Positions 35,614 through 45,303 of a DNA stretch of 64,000 nt are shown piece by piece. This DNA comes from Candidatus Puniceispirillum sp. (GTDB lineage Bacteria; Pseudomonadota; Alphaproteobacteria; Puniceispirillales; Puniceispirillaceae). The notes beneath the pieces were generated by a model that was given only the letters and a program-made list of their open reading frames with translations, made no database searches and was not told the DNA's origin. Each line of letters begins with the position of its first letter. Positions within the stretch are counted from its first letter, which is position 1. The position numbers and the translations under genes were made by a program. The stretch covers positions 62,001-126,000 of the forward strand of contig JAOEVD010000002.1 of assembly GCA_028383305.1 (NCBI GenBank), read 5' to 3'.

Positions 35614-36888
35614 ATGATTCGGCAATATTACAAAAATGCCGATGCCGGTTTTGATAGCGCCATTGATGTTGGGGTAATTTTGACCATCCGGTGGGTGGCG
35701 ATCATTGGCCAAGGCGCAGCGCTTTTATTCACCCATCTGTTTTTGCAGCTTGATCTGCCAATATTGCCAGCGCTGTTTGTGATCAGCCTGTCGGTCATGG
35801 TGAATGTTTGGCAAATCATGCAAAGCCCGCAAAGCCGTCAACGCCATCGGCATAATTCCTTTGCGCTTGGATTTGATGTGGTGCAGCTAGCAGTGCTTCT
35901 TTATCTGACAGGCGGCTTGTTAAATCCGTTTTCGGTTATGATTCTGGCGCCGGTAGTGGTGTCGGCAGCCGTGTTACGGCGCAAATCAACCTTGATGTTG
36001 ATTGGTTTGGTTGCCGCCTCGGTCAGTTTTCTGGCTTTTTTCAATCATCCGCTTGCATGGCAGGCGACGGTTGAATTTCCGCCCTATTATCTTGCTGGGG
36101 TTTGGATGGCGTTGATTTTATCAAGCTGTTTTCTGGGTGGATATACATGGTGGGTTGCATCAAACGCGCGCCGCCTATCGACCGCATTGACCGAAGCCAG
36201 GTTGGCCATTGCCGAAGAACAGCAGGTGCGTGCGCTTGGGTCTTTGGCAACCGCAGCAGCGCATAAGCTTGGATCGCCATTAAATACGATTACCGTGATT
36301 GGCCATGAACTGGCGCGTGACATTTCGCCGGATGATCCGATTTATGAAGATATCCAGCTTCTTCGTGCCGAAATCGAACGTTGCCGTGTGATTCTAAGCG
36401 AGCTTGATGTTGTTCAGGGTCGCCGCGCCATTGCCGAAGAACCGCCAGTGCCAGTAACGATTCTTGTTGATGAAGTGATTTATCAGCGGCTTGGCAGCGA
36501 CGCGATTAATTTTTTCGTCACCAATAGCGGCACAGATGATCTTGAAATTCCGCTGGTGAAACACCGCCCTGAATGGCTTCATGCGCTGGAAAATCTATTA
36601 CAAAATGCCAAACAATTTGCAGTTCGTGAAGTCAATATCCATATAGACTGGATAGGCGATGATATTCGCATTGAAATTCGGGATGACGGCCCGGGATTTT
36701 CGGCTTCGATTCTGGCTCAGGCCGGCCAGCCCTGGAATAGTAGCCGCAAAGGAACAGGTGGACATCGTGGCCTTGGCCTTTTTATTGCGCGAAGCCTGCT
36801 CGAATCCATCGGTGGCTCGGTGCAGTTTGGCAATGCGGCTGGCGGCGGTGGGCTGGTTGAGTTAAGGGTGCCGCGTTCAGCCTTGTAA
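35614..36888 (+). CDS. regB: RegB/PrrB-type redox sensor histidine kinase
   Basis: RegB senses redox state through quinones and a cysteine and phosphorylates RegA. The 424-residue protein has about six N-terminal membrane segments, the quinone-site motif GGxxNPF (GGLLNPF, residues 100-106), phosphoacceptor His about 217, the redox Cys in ERCRVIL (about 257), and ATP-binding boxes (LENLLQNAKQFA, DDGPGFS, HRGLGLFIARSLLE). Positions align well with Rhodobacter RegB. Odd point: the H-box reads AAAHKLGSPLN, with Lys where an acidic residue normally follows the His. Confidence 0.88.
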   Translation: MIRQYYKNADAGFDSAIDVGVILTIRWVAIIGQGAALLFTHLFLQLDLPILPALFVISLSVMVNVWQIMQSPQSRQRHRHNSFALGFDVVQLAVLLYLTGGLLNPFSVMILAPVVVSAAVLRRKSTLMLIGLVAASVSFLAFFNHPLAWQATVEFPPYYLAGVWMALILSSCFLGGYTWWVASNARRLSTALTEARLAIAEEQQVRALGSLATAAAHKLGSPLNTITVIGHELARDISPDDPIYEDIQLLRAEIERCRVILSELDVVQGRRAIAEEPPVPVTILVDEVIYQRLGSDAINFFVTNSGTDDLEIPLVKHRPEWLHALENLLQNAKQFAVREVNIHIDWIGDDIRIEIRDDGPGFSASILAQAGQPWNSSRKGTGGHRGLGLFIARSLLESIGGSVQFGNAAGGGGLVELRVPRSAL

Positions 36889-36940
36889 CGGATGCGGCAT
36901 TTGGTTGGAAGATTCATAAAATGGTTAGGTGGGCATAGCT

Positions 36941-37471
36941 GTGACGGATAAAACATTACTGATTCTTGACGATGATGCGCCGCTTCGTGGCCGGCTACGT
37001 CGCGCCATGGAAGTGCGTGGATTTGAGGTCATAGATGCTGGCACCGTTCAAGAAGGTGTCGAGATGGTGCGTAAAACCCCACCTGCCTACGCCATTCTTG
37101 ATATGAAGCTTGAAGATGGCACCGGCCTAACCTTGGTTCAGGAATTACGAAAAAAGCGTGCCGATTGCCGAATCGTGATGCTTACCGGTTTTGGCAATAT
37201 CGCCACGGCGGTGGCAGCGGTCAAGGCTGGTGCGCTGGATTATCTGCCTAAACCGGCCGATCCTGATCAGATCACCGCAGCATTGACGCAATCAGGCGAT
37301 GAAATGCCACCACCACCACAAGATCCAATGAGCGCGGATCGGGTGCGCTGGGAGCATATTCAGCGCGTTTATGAACAATGCGGACGTAATGTATCGGAAA
37401 CCGCGCGCCGATTAAGAATGCACCGCCGCACATTGCAACGTATTTTAAGCAAGCATGCCCCCCGCGATTGA
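36941..37471 (+). CDS. regA: RegA/PrrA/ActR-type response regulator
   Basis: RegA is the response partner of RegB and controls respiration, carbon and nitrogen genes in many alphaproteobacteria. The receiver domain has the acidic pocket LILDDDAP, phosphoacceptor Asp in AILDMKLEDG (about residue 54) and the Lys of YLPKPAD. A proline-rich linker leads to a Fis-type HTH (NVSETARRLRMHRRTLQRIL), which is highly conserved in this family. The GTG at 36941, with AGGTGGG upstream, gives 176 residues; an earlier GTG at 36929 is possible. Confidence 0.9.
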   Translation: MTDKTLLILDDDAPLRGRLRRAMEVRGFEVIDAGTVQEGVEMVRKTPPAYAILDMKLEDGTGLTLVQELRKKRADCRIVMLTGFGNIATAVAAVKAGALDYLPKPADPDQITAALTQSGDEMPPPPQDPMSADRVRWEHIQRVYEQCGRNVSETARRLRMHRRTLQRILSKHAPRD

Positions 37472-37559
37472 CCTTATTAGCCTAGCGGATTAAACCTTTG
37501 CAATTGTGATCTTTCAGCAGTGATTGCGTCACAAATGAGGGGTTTTGAGGATTATCGAC

Positions 37560-37754
37560 ATGAAAAAATCATATCGCTTTTTAAGTGGTGTCGATGACGC
37601 CGCCTTTTGTCAGCGTGTTTCTGACGTTCTTGATGAAGGTTATATTTTATATGGCAATCCGGTTATGGTCATGGATAATGGCAATCGGATTGTGGGTCAG
37701 GCGGTGATTCTGCCGGACACGGCCCAAGACCATCAAGCTTTGAAACAGGATTAA
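37560..37754 (+). CDS. DUF1737-family small protein
   Basis: The 64-residue product matches the DUF1737 pattern: KSYRFLSGVDDAAFCQRVSDVLDEGYILYGNPVMV at the N-terminus and a QAVILP strand near the end. These small cytosolic proteins have no established function. The ATG with TTTTGAGG upstream is preferred to one five codons earlier. It ends 5 bp before metZ, so the two are probably co-transcribed. Confidence 0.75.
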   Translation: MKKSYRFLSGVDDAAFCQRVSDVLDEGYILYGNPVMVMDNGNRIVGQAVILPDTAQDHQALKQD

Positions 37755-37759
37755 TCATC

Positions 37760-38944
37760 GTGACTGATAAGGATTATCAAATCGCCACAAAACTGGTTCG
37801 TGGTGGCCAGCATCGCTCTGAAAATCGGGAAACCTCAGAAGCGTTGTATATGACTTCGGGCTTTGTCTATGACTCGGCTGAACAGGCGGCGGCGGCGTTT
37901 CGTGATGAAATTGATACTTTTGTTTATTCACGCTATGGCAACCCAACGGTCAAAATGTTTGAACAGCGTTTGGCACTTCTTGAAGGTGCCGAGGCTTGCC
38001 GCGCGACCGGAACCGGCATGGCGGCGGTTTTTGGTGCCTTGGCATGCCAGCTTAAAAGCGGTGACCGCGTTGTGGCTAGCCGGGCACTTTTTGGAGCCTG
38101 CCATGCAATTTTGACAAAAATCCTGCCAAAATGGGGGGTGAAAACCGAGCTGATTGACGGCAGGGACCTTGCGGCATGGAAAGCCGCATTGGAAACGCCT
38201 GCCAAGCTGGTATTTTTGGAAAGCCCATCAAATCCGGTTCTTGAACTTGTTGATATTGCCGCGGTTTGCGATCTTGCCCATGATGCTGGCGCGCTGGTTC
38301 TGGTCGATAATGTTTTTGCCTCGCCGCTTTATCAAAGGCCGCTGGAATTGGGGGCTGATATCGTTATTTATTCAACCACCAAACATATTGACGGTCAGGG
38401 TCGGTTGCTTGGTGGTGCGGTTCTTGGCAAGGCCAACTTTGTCGAAGATGTGTTTTTACCTTTTTACCGCCAAAGCGGTGCTGCCATCAGCGCCTTTAAT
38501 GCTTGGGTGATGCTGAAATCACTTGAAACATTGCCGCTTCGGGTTGCCGCACAAACTGAAAATGCGGCGCATGTGGTGGCATTTCTGCATAATCATCCAA
38601 AGGTGAAATCAATCAGCTATCCGGGTCATGAAAGCCATCCGCAACATGATCTTGCGAAACGGCAAATGAGTGGTTATGGCAATATGCTTGCCTTTGAGAT
38701 TGATGGAGATCAGGCGGCGGCCTTTCGTTTTTTAAATGCGCTTGCGCTGATCGACATCTCGAATAATCTTGGCGATTCAAAATCACTTGCCTGTCACCCT
38801 TTCACCACAACGCATGCCAATTTAAGCGATGCTGACAGGGCCAGCCTGAATATCACACCATCACATATAAGGCTGTCTGTTGGTTTAGAAGATAAAATCG
38901 ATTTGATTGCCGACCTTGAGTCGGCCTTGGCGGGGTTGGGGTAA
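37760..38944 (+). CDS. metZ: O-succinylhomoserine sulfhydrylase (Cys/Met metabolism PLP enzyme)
   Basis: MetZ forms homocysteine from O-succinylhomoserine and sulfide. It is a 394-residue PLP enzyme with the family motifs YSRYGNPTVKMFEQRLALLEGAE, LVDNVFASPLYQRPLELGAD and the PLP Lys in IYSTTKHIDGQGRLLGG (about residue 212). The C-terminus has HPFTTTHANLSDADR and RLSVGLED. The TKHIDGQGR form is typical of MetZ rather than cystathionine gamma-synthase. The start is GTG. Confidence 0.9.
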   Translation: MTDKDYQIATKLVRGGQHRSENRETSEALYMTSGFVYDSAEQAAAAFRDEIDTFVYSRYGNPTVKMFEQRLALLEGAEACRATGTGMAAVFGALACQLKSGDRVVASRALFGACHAILTKILPKWGVKTELIDGRDLAAWKAALETPAKLVFLESPSNPVLELVDIAAVCDLAHDAGALVLVDNVFASPLYQRPLELGADIVIYSTTKHIDGQGRLLGGAVLGKANFVEDVFLPFYRQSGAAISAFNAWVMLKSLETLPLRVAAQTENAAHVVAFLHNHPKVKSISYPGHESHPQHDLAKRQMSGYGNMLAFEIDGDQAAAFRFLNALALIDISNNLGDSKSLACHPFTTTHANLSDADRASLNITPSHIRLSVGLEDKIDLIADLESALAGLG

Positions 38945-39067
38945 AACGGATCACAGCAGCCGCGGCGGTCTGCCATGATATTTTCGTCTTATGCATTCCG
39001 AAATTGACCTGACTTATTATGGCCGCTAACTTTTCAAACATAAGGTGAGAGGGCGACCATAGTTCGC

Positions 39068-39420
39068 ATGCAAAATAATAAAACCTATATCGCCGCCGGA
39101 CTGGTTCTTTTTAGTCTGATAGGGGCGTGTGCGCCAACAAATTCAAAACCCGCCATTTCATCCAAAATGGGACCTACCTTAGCCGCTTTATCCTAAAGCT
39201 GGAAAACCAATTATGCGGCGGTACTGGCATCGCCAATTGAGGTTCAGCAAAAGCAAATGCCGCCTGTGTCGAGCGTCAATTTGATCGCGCCTTTATGACG
39301 TCACTTTCATTTGAGAATGATCAGGCAACAGCGGTTTTTAGTTGTCGCGGTGCCGATCTTTAATCTGCCATCGGTTCTTTAGCGATTTCCCCATATGACC
39401 ATGCTGTCTTTGCCTTGTGA
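39068..39420 (+). pseudogene. Decayed lipoprotein-like gene
   Basis: The ATG at 39068 opens a 42-codon frame with a lipoprotein signal (GLVLFSLIGAC) that stops at 39194-39196. A second frame covering about 39145-39420 continues in a coding-like way (for example RFILKLENQLCGGTGIAN and FMTSLSFENDQATAVFSC) but is broken by TGA at 39238 and TAA at 39361. This pattern fits a lipoprotein gene damaged by a frameshift and stops. The first 42 residues alone could still be a tiny entericidin-like lipoprotein. The rest of the 38945-39540 spacer shows no other gene. Confidence 0.45.
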
Positions 39421-39540
39421 TGATGAAGATGGCTGCTTATATTATGGATGCTGCGTAAAAAGCTGCGATTCGCTATAGGCTTGGCTTTTCGTCAGCACTA
39501 AACTGACTTTTCTGCCATTGAAAATTGAAGGATAAAACGA

Positions 39541-40794
39541 GTGAGCTTTTTTGCTGATATCCTGTCCAGCTTGTTTGATCGCAAGCTTGGCCTTGCGAGT
39601 CGCGTTGAAGATGATAACAAGCCAATTGAAGCCTTATGTCAGGCATTATTATCAAGCCGCGGTGATGTGTCAGGCATGTCGCTTGCACAATTGATTCTTG
39701 ATCGCTATGCCGATCTTGATGACGCCGGCAAGCTGGCTTGGTTTTCACTTTTGGCAAATGACATGGATGTTCCTGCCGAGGTTGCAATTGCGGCAATCAA
39801 GTCCTATCAGGACGCGCCATCCGCCAAAAACTATGAAGCGATGACGGCGGCGGTTGAGCCCGCCCGATTGCAATTGATCCGACGGTTGAACCAAACACAT
39901 GATGCCACTACCAAATTGGTGGCAATGCGCGAAGATTTGATTCGGTTTCTTTCTGAGCACCCCAATCTTGGCAAGTTGAATGTTGATTTTAAACATTTGT
40001 TTGCATCTTGGTTTAACCGCGGATTTCTTGTTTTACGGCCAATCAATTGGTCAAGTCCGGCGCATATTCTGGAAAAGATCATCACTTATGAATCGGTTCA
40101 CGAGATTGAAAATTGGGATGATTTGCGTCGCCGGTTACAGCCTGAAGATCGCCGCTGTTTCGCATTTTTCCATCCGGCAATGCCTGATGAACCGCTGATC
40201 TTTGTCGAGGTGGCGTTGACCAAAGGAACGCCAAATTCGATTCAAAGTGTTCTTCTTGAAAACCGTGATGCGATGGCGGCTGAAAAGGCTGATACGGCAG
40301 CCTTTTATTCAATTTCGAATTGTCAGGCGGGTCTTGCTGGCATTTCCTTTGGCAATTCATTGATCAAAACTGTGGTTCAGCATTTGCTGCGTGAATTGCC
40401 CCAAATCCGAAATTTCGTCACCTTATCGCCAATTCCTGGGCTGGTAAAATGGCTTCGTGAAACTGGCAATTTTGATGCTGATGCCACGGTTGAAACCCAT
40501 AGGCAATTGGCCGCGCATTATCTGCTGAATACCAAGCATCATAATGGCCAGCCGCGTGATCCGGTGGCGCGGTTCCATTTGAATAACGGGGCGCTTGTTG
40601 GCGCGGTTCATGCTAATGCTGACAAGTCGAAAAATGGCATGGCGCAATCTTGTGGCGTCATGGTAAATTATCGCTATGATCTGCCCCGGATCAGTGAAAA
40701 TCATGAAGCTTTTGCCAATCAACAAACAGTGATTGCCGAAAAATCGGTAAAAACGCTGGCTGCTGAAATTGAAATTACTGACCGCGCTACATAG
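39541..40794 (+). CDS. matA: Malonyl-CoA decarboxylase
   Basis: The enzyme splits malonyl-CoA into acetyl-CoA and CO2. The 417-residue protein has the helical N-terminal region and the catalytic domain with NRGFLVLRPINWSSPAHILEKIITYESVHEI, RCFAFFHPAMPDEPLIFVEVALTKG (catalytic Ser/His region) and FGNSLIKTVVQHL. It is followed 39 bp later by malonyl-CoA synthetase, so the pair can convert malonate to acetyl-CoA. The start is GTG with GAAGGATAA upstream. Confidence 0.93.
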   Translation: MSFFADILSSLFDRKLGLASRVEDDNKPIEALCQALLSSRGDVSGMSLAQLILDRYADLDDAGKLAWFSLLANDMDVPAEVAIAAIKSYQDAPSAKNYEAMTAAVEPARLQLIRRLNQTHDATTKLVAMREDLIRFLSEHPNLGKLNVDFKHLFASWFNRGFLVLRPINWSSPAHILEKIITYESVHEIENWDDLRRRLQPEDRRCFAFFHPAMPDEPLIFVEVALTKGTPNSIQSVLLENRDAMAAEKADTAAFYSISNCQAGLAGISFGNSLIKTVVQHLLRELPQIRNFVTLSPIPGLVKWLRETGNFDADATVETHRQLAAHYLLNTKHHNGQPRDPVARFHLNNGALVGAVHANADKSKNGMAQSCGVMVNYRYDLPRISENHEAFANQQTVIAEKSVKTLAAEIEITDRAT

Positions 40795-40833
40795 CGGTTT
40801 GATGTTGACGTTATTTTATCGTAGGGAATTTCC

Positions 40834-42342
40834 ATGTCGAATTTACTGTATGACCGCTTGTTTGGGAGCCATCAGGGTGAACAAAAGCCGTTTTTGATTT
40901 TTGCCGATGGGTCACAGCAATCCTATGACAGTTTTTTGCGGCAAACAGCACGCTTTGCGAATGTAATCCAGTCAATCGGGCTTGATGTTGGTGACCGGCT
41001 GGCAGCGCAGATTGAAAAATCTGCCGAAGCGCTGGCGCTTTATGCTGCCTGTGTTAAATCAGGGGTTATTTTCCTGCCGTTGAATACAGCCTATACGCCA
41101 GCCGAAGTTTCCTATTTTGTTGGCGATTCAGGTGCCAAGCTTGTCGTTGCTGATCAGTATTTTGACCTTGCGGCGGTGGCAAGCGAGCATGGCGCGGTTC
41201 TTGAACGGCTGAATGCCGATGGCAGCGGCAGTTTTGCCGATCGTGCGGCAACCGCAAGCGATATATTTGCCACTGTGCCTCGCGGTGCCGACGATCTGGC
41301 GGCTTTTCTATACACATCAGGGACAACCGGCCGGTCAAAAGGCGCGATGCTGACGCAAAACAACCTTTTGTCAAATGCCGAAACCTTGATTGGCGAATGG
41401 CGGTTTGATGCGAATGATGTGCTTCTTCATGCGCTGCCGATTTTCCACACACATGGTTTGTTTGTGGCAACGAATATTATCCTTCTGGCCAAGGCAAGCA
41501 TGATCTTCTTGCCGAAATTTTCGGCTGATATGGTGATTGATGCGCTCCCAAAGGCAAGCTCGATGATGGGCGTTCCAACCTTCTATACACGGCTTCTTGA
41601 TGATCCGCGGCTGACGCCTGATCTAACCCGCCATATGCGGCTTTTCATTTCGGGAAGTGCGCCTTTGCTCGCTGAAACCCATATTCAATTTGAAAGCCGG
41701 ACAGGGCACCGTATTCTTGAGCGCTATGGCATGACCGAAACCAATATGAACACATCCAACCCCTATGATGGCGAACGTCGCGCCGGTACGGTTGGCATGG
41801 CGCTTCCGGGTGTCGATATGAAAATCACCAATCCGGATAATGGTGAAGCACTTGCCGATGGTGAGATTGGCCAGATCGAGGTGCGCGGGCCAAATGTGTT
41901 TGTTGGTTATTGGAACATGCCCGAAAAAACCCGCGAAGAACTGCGTGAAGATGGATTTTTCATTACCGGCGACCTTGGCCGAATTGACGAGTATGGCTAT
42001 TTACAGATTGTTGGCCGTAACAAGGATCTAATCATTTCGGGTGGCTATAATATCTATCCAAAGGAAATCGAGCTGGTTCTCGATGAACAGCCGGGTGTTT
42101 TGGAAAGTGCCGTTATTGGCGCGCCGCATCCTGATTTTGGTGAAAGCGTGATCGGCATTCTGGTTGCCGATAGTGGCCAGTCGGTCGATCTTGACGCGAT
42201 TGAGGCCGATCTTGGCAAAACACTTGCCCGATTCAAACAGCCCCGTAAATTGGTTATGGTTGAATCGCTGCCACGCAATACGATGGGCAAGGTGCAGAAA
42301 AATATCCTTCGTGATGAATTTGGCTCAACCTTTCAGGGCTGA
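40834..42342 (+). CDS. matB: Malonyl-CoA synthetase (AMP-forming)
   Basis: MatB activates malonate to malonyl-CoA with ATP. It is a 502-residue adenylate-forming enzyme with the P-loop FLYTSGTTGRSKGAMLT (about residue 152), ERYGMTETNMNTSNPYDGERRAGTVG, the hinge GRNKDLIISGGYNIYPKEIE and the catalytic Lys near PRNTMGKVQKN. The RAGTVG segment and the link to malonyl-CoA decarboxylase support malonate as the substrate. No malonate transporter is next to it. Confidence 0.9.
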   Translation: MSNLLYDRLFGSHQGEQKPFLIFADGSQQSYDSFLRQTARFANVIQSIGLDVGDRLAAQIEKSAEALALYAACVKSGVIFLPLNTAYTPAEVSYFVGDSGAKLVVADQYFDLAAVASEHGAVLERLNADGSGSFADRAATASDIFATVPRGADDLAAFLYTSGTTGRSKGAMLTQNNLLSNAETLIGEWRFDANDVLLHALPIFHTHGLFVATNIILLAKASMIFLPKFSADMVIDALPKASSMMGVPTFYTRLLDDPRLTPDLTRHMRLFISGSAPLLAETHIQFESRTGHRILERYGMTETNMNTSNPYDGERRAGTVGMALPGVDMKITNPDNGEALADGEIGQIEVRGPNVFVGYWNMPEKTREELREDGFFITGDLGRIDEYGYLQIVGRNKDLIISGGYNIYPKEIELVLDEQPGVLESAVIGAPHPDFGESVIGILVADSGQSVDLDAIEADLGKTLARFKQPRKLVMVESLPRNTMGKVQKNILRDEFGSTFQG

Positions 42343-42349
42343 GCCAAAT
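42318..42349. terminator. Hairpin between matB and the convergent GlcG-like gene
   Basis: A perfect 10-bp stem (ATTTGGCTCA with TGAGCCAAAT, 12-nt loop) covers the matB stop codon. It lacks a long T run, so it may be a weak terminator or an mRNA end stabiliser. Confidence 0.35.
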
Positions 42350-42381
42350 CACCATTGCGGTTATGTCAGGATAGGCCGCGC

Positions 42382-42810
42382 TTAGCCGGTTTCGGCAACT
42401 AGACCAGCCGCAGCGATACCCGCAAGGGCGGCGGCTTCGTCATTATCTGATGTATCCCCCGAAATGCCAATTGCACCGAGCAAATTGCCATCGGCATCAC
42501 GAATCAAGACACCGCCCGGGACAGGAACAAATTCGCCATCGGCAAGCCCGTTCATGGCTTGTATGAAATAGGCTTGCTGTTCGGCGCGCGCCATCAATGC
42601 GCGGGTGCCCAAGCCAAGCTTGATTGCGGCATTTGCCTTGCCTTGTGCAATACGCCACCGCATTTGGCTGACGCCTTCTTCTGACAGGCAGGCAACAAGC
42701 GATGTGCGTGGATCCATAATGATAACACTAATAGGTTTTAGACCGAGTTTGCGCGCTTTGGCAAGGGCGGCTTCGGAGATGATACGGGCTTGATCCAAAG
42801 TAACTGACAT
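42382..42810 (-). CDS. GlcG/HbpS-family protein (DUF336)
   Basis: The 142-residue product matches the GlcG/HbpS family: LDQARIISEAALAKARKLGLKPISVIIMDPRTSLVACLSEEG, then FVPVPGGVLIRDADGNLLGAIGISGDTSDNDEAAALAGI. Members bind heme or accompany glycolate, propanediol and other catabolic genes, and their role is often unclear. TAAAGGAATT precedes the ATG. It converges on matB. Confidence 0.85.
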   Translation of the reverse strand: MSVTLDQARIISEAALAKARKLGLKPISVIIMDPRTSLVACLSEEGVSQMRWRIAQGKANAAIKLGLGTRALMARAEQQAYFIQAMNGLADGEFVPVPGGVLIRDADGNLLGAIGISGDTSDNDEAAALAGIAAAGLVAETG

Positions 42811-42963
42811 TGGGAATTCCTTTAAAATTAAGAGGCCTAAAAAGAGAGGGCTAGTCTGTATCTAGGCCGGACGCAGTTTGACTGAGGGAAGCCTGTCCCT
42901 CTATTCATTATCTGTTCTAACGCTGTTGCCAATTCGGGGCAAGGCTATCTGGTCACATCTCGA

Positions 42964-44304
42964 TCAACGCGCCAGCATGGCAATGGTTTTTTCGCGCAGT
43001 TTATAGGCTGTTGACGTTGTTTCAATTTCAACATCATCAAGCGTAATGGGCTGATCTTTTTTGACTGGTCGCACCAGCTTGACGTGATTGGCAAGCCCCA
43101 AGGGCAAATAACGATTGGCGACTGACATCGCCGCAGGCCGCACCCCGCCATAGATGGTAAAGCCACCTTCACCATCAAGCATGCTTCCAGCGCCAAGATC
43201 GGCTTTGGCAATGGCTGGCACATCAGCATTGAAACAGGTAGCAGCACCAGTCGGCTCGCCGCGAAGCCCAACCGAGGCAACCGACATGCCAAGTTCTAGC
43301 CCGATCAAATGCCATTTTTTATAGAGGCTCATATAGCGGCCTGTTGTGTCGGTAATGACTTTATATTCTTCAAAGCAATTGCGCACATAATCATTATCGG
43401 CTTCGATGGCGACCCAAACGCCTTTGCGGATATCATGCGGAATTTCGTCACCATCGGCCGTCAGGCATGAGATCACCTCGACAAGACCTTCAGATTCCAA
43501 AACCCCGCCAACCGATTTTGGCCGCATCAGATTTGCAATATCATCAACACCGCCTGGTGGGAAAGCCAGCCCGTTTTGCGGAACGCCAAGGCCGGTGGCA
43601 TTGGCAATGGCTGCCGATTCAATCGCCGGTTTTGACCCATCAAGAAATGAGTTAAACATTTTCGGATTTAACCGGCCACGTTCGGCCTGTTCGGCGGTTA
43701 GACCCCAATAATTCCAGATTGTTTCAGGTGTTGAAAACCGATATTCGGCAAGCCATTTATGTCCGCGTCCGGCCGCCACCACCTTAAAGCCACAGGTCCG
43801 CGCCCAATCGACAAGTTCACAGGTCAGCGCTGGCTGATCGCCATAGGCCATTGAATAGATAACCCCCACCTCAATCGCTGCCTGATTGAGGCCTGCGCCA
43901 CAAAAAGCATCGGCTTCAACCGTTGCATTGATAACATTTTTGCCATTTTGAAACGCGGTTATGACATGATGGACAGCGGCAACCGGATCGCCTGTACATT
44001 CAACAATCATGTCAATTGCCGGATGGCTAACAAGAGCCTGCCAATCGTCACCGACAAAACTGGTGCCGGTTTTTACCGCGTCATCAAGCGATAAGGCATT
44101 GTATTTTTCGGCTGGCCAGCCAACATAGGCAAGATTTGAGTGGGCATTTGACGGGTTAAGATCGGCAATGCCAACAATGTGAATCCCCGGAAGCCGGTTT
44201 GCCTGCGCCAAAAACATGCTGCCAAATTTACCAGCGCCAATCATGCCAATTCGGATCGGATTTTGCTCTGCATCACGTTGTTTAAGTTTGGGAAATAAAT
44301 TCAT
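42964..44304 (-). CDS. Homoserine dehydrogenase-like NAD(P)-dependent oxidoreductase with SAF domain (COG4091 type)
   Basis: The 446-residue protein begins with a Rossmann fold (IRIGMIGAGKFGSMFLAQANRLPG, about residue 20) and continues with CTGDPVAAVHHVITAFQNGKNVINATVEADAFCG, typical of the homoserine-dehydrogenase-like group. The C-terminal 70 residues form a SAF domain (RYLPLGLANHVKLVRPVKKDQPITLDDVEI). Relatives act in sugar-acid or polyol catabolism; the substrate here is unknown. The ATG with CGGAGCC upstream is chosen over a start nine codons earlier. Confidence 0.8.
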   Translation of the reverse strand: MNLFPKLKQRDAEQNPIRIGMIGAGKFGSMFLAQANRLPGIHIVGIADLNPSNAHSNLAYVGWPAEKYNALSLDDAVKTGTSFVGDDWQALVSHPAIDMIVECTGDPVAAVHHVITAFQNGKNVINATVEADAFCGAGLNQAAIEVGVIYSMAYGDQPALTCELVDWARTCGFKVVAAGRGHKWLAEYRFSTPETIWNYWGLTAEQAERGRLNPKMFNSFLDGSKPAIESAAIANATGLGVPQNGLAFPPGGVDDIANLMRPKSVGGVLESEGLVEVISCLTADGDEIPHDIRKGVWVAIEADNDYVRNCFEEYKVITDTTGRYMSLYKKWHLIGLELGMSVASVGLRGEPTGAATCFNADVPAIAKADLGAGSMLDGEGGFTIYGGVRPAAMSVANRYLPLGLANHVKLVRPVKKDQPITLDDVEIETTSTAYKLREKTIAMLAR

Positions 44305-44533
44305 GGTTTTGGCTCCGGTAATTTGTACCAAATGCGATATCTGGCTGATGAACAGCCTTGTGGCTACGCATGTGAAATGCGCATTTGATTAGGCTATCGG
44401 CCTTGCTGCAAACCGACAACCTGATAATGGTGCAATTTCAAAAAAGCCGCGGCAAAGGCTTACATAAATCTGAACAGGGTCGTTATCATTTCGGCAAGAA
44501 GACCAAAGATAGTGAAAACAGGCGTAAACCATT

Positions 44534-45133
44534 ATGATGATCTGCCGGACATTGCGCGCCGCCTTTATCGGGTTATGGCTTAGCGGCTGTAGCGTTGTTG
44601 TTTTCAAAGATGGCCCTGCTTGTTCGGCTGATAGCGCCTGTCCGGTTGTTGAAATGCCATCGGTTGCACCGGCTGATGCGGCACCTGCCAAAGCTGAAAA
44701 CGCCGCTCCAGCGGAAGAAACCGATCAAAGTTCAGATCCAATAGCTGATCAGGCACCAACAGAAGCTGCCACCAAACAGGTCAAAATTGATATCAAAATT
44801 GATGGCTATCTTAGCTATTTTGATTATGACAGCGCGGTTTTGAGCCAGCAAACCCTCTCAGGTCTTTTGCTTGTTGCCGATTATCTGAAATTCAATCCGG
44901 CCGTTCAGATTCTGATTGAGGGGCATTGTGATGAGCGCGGAACACGCGATTATAATATCGCGCTTGGGCACAAACGCGCTGAAGCGGTTCGCAAACAGCT
45001 TGCCCGTATGGGTGTTGACCAGCGGCGGATCATCACCAAATCATTTGGCAAAGAACGGCCAGCCATGCGTGGTGCATCACCCGAAGCATGGGCTAAAAAC
45101 CGGCGAACAATTATTAGGGTTCGCGGCGAATAG
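44534..45133 (+). CDS. Pal-like OmpA-family outer-membrane lipoprotein
   Basis: The 199-residue product has a lipoprotein signal with LSGC lipobox (Cys about 19), a linker rich in Ala, Pro and Glu (about 40-80), and an OmpA-type peptidoglycan-binding domain: SYFDYDSAVLSQQTLSGLLLVADYL, ILIEGHCDERGTRDYNIALGHKRAEAVRKQL, RRIITKSFGKERP. The GHCDERGTxEYN form is that of Pal. No tol genes are nearby, so it may be a second, Pal-like protein. Confidence 0.85.
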   Translation: MMICRTLRAAFIGLWLSGCSVVVFKDGPACSADSACPVVEMPSVAPADAAPAKAENAAPAEETDQSSDPIADQAPTEAATKQVKIDIKIDGYLSYFDYDSAVLSQQTLSGLLLVADYLKFNPAVQILIEGHCDERGTRDYNIALGHKRAEAVRKQLARMGVDQRRIITKSFGKERPAMRGASPEAWAKNRRTIIRVRGE

Positions 45134-45303
45134 GCAGTGATTACGACTGTTTTACCCGATTGAAACCTTGCTGTTATGATTGTTTCTTGCCAGTCTTTGG
45201 CAATGAAACCATGCCTCTGTTATCTCCAGCGTCTATCTTCAGCATTGATCATCAGCGCGGTCAGCCAAAACCGCCCCGAAATCGGCAAAGCAGGACTATG
45301 ATC

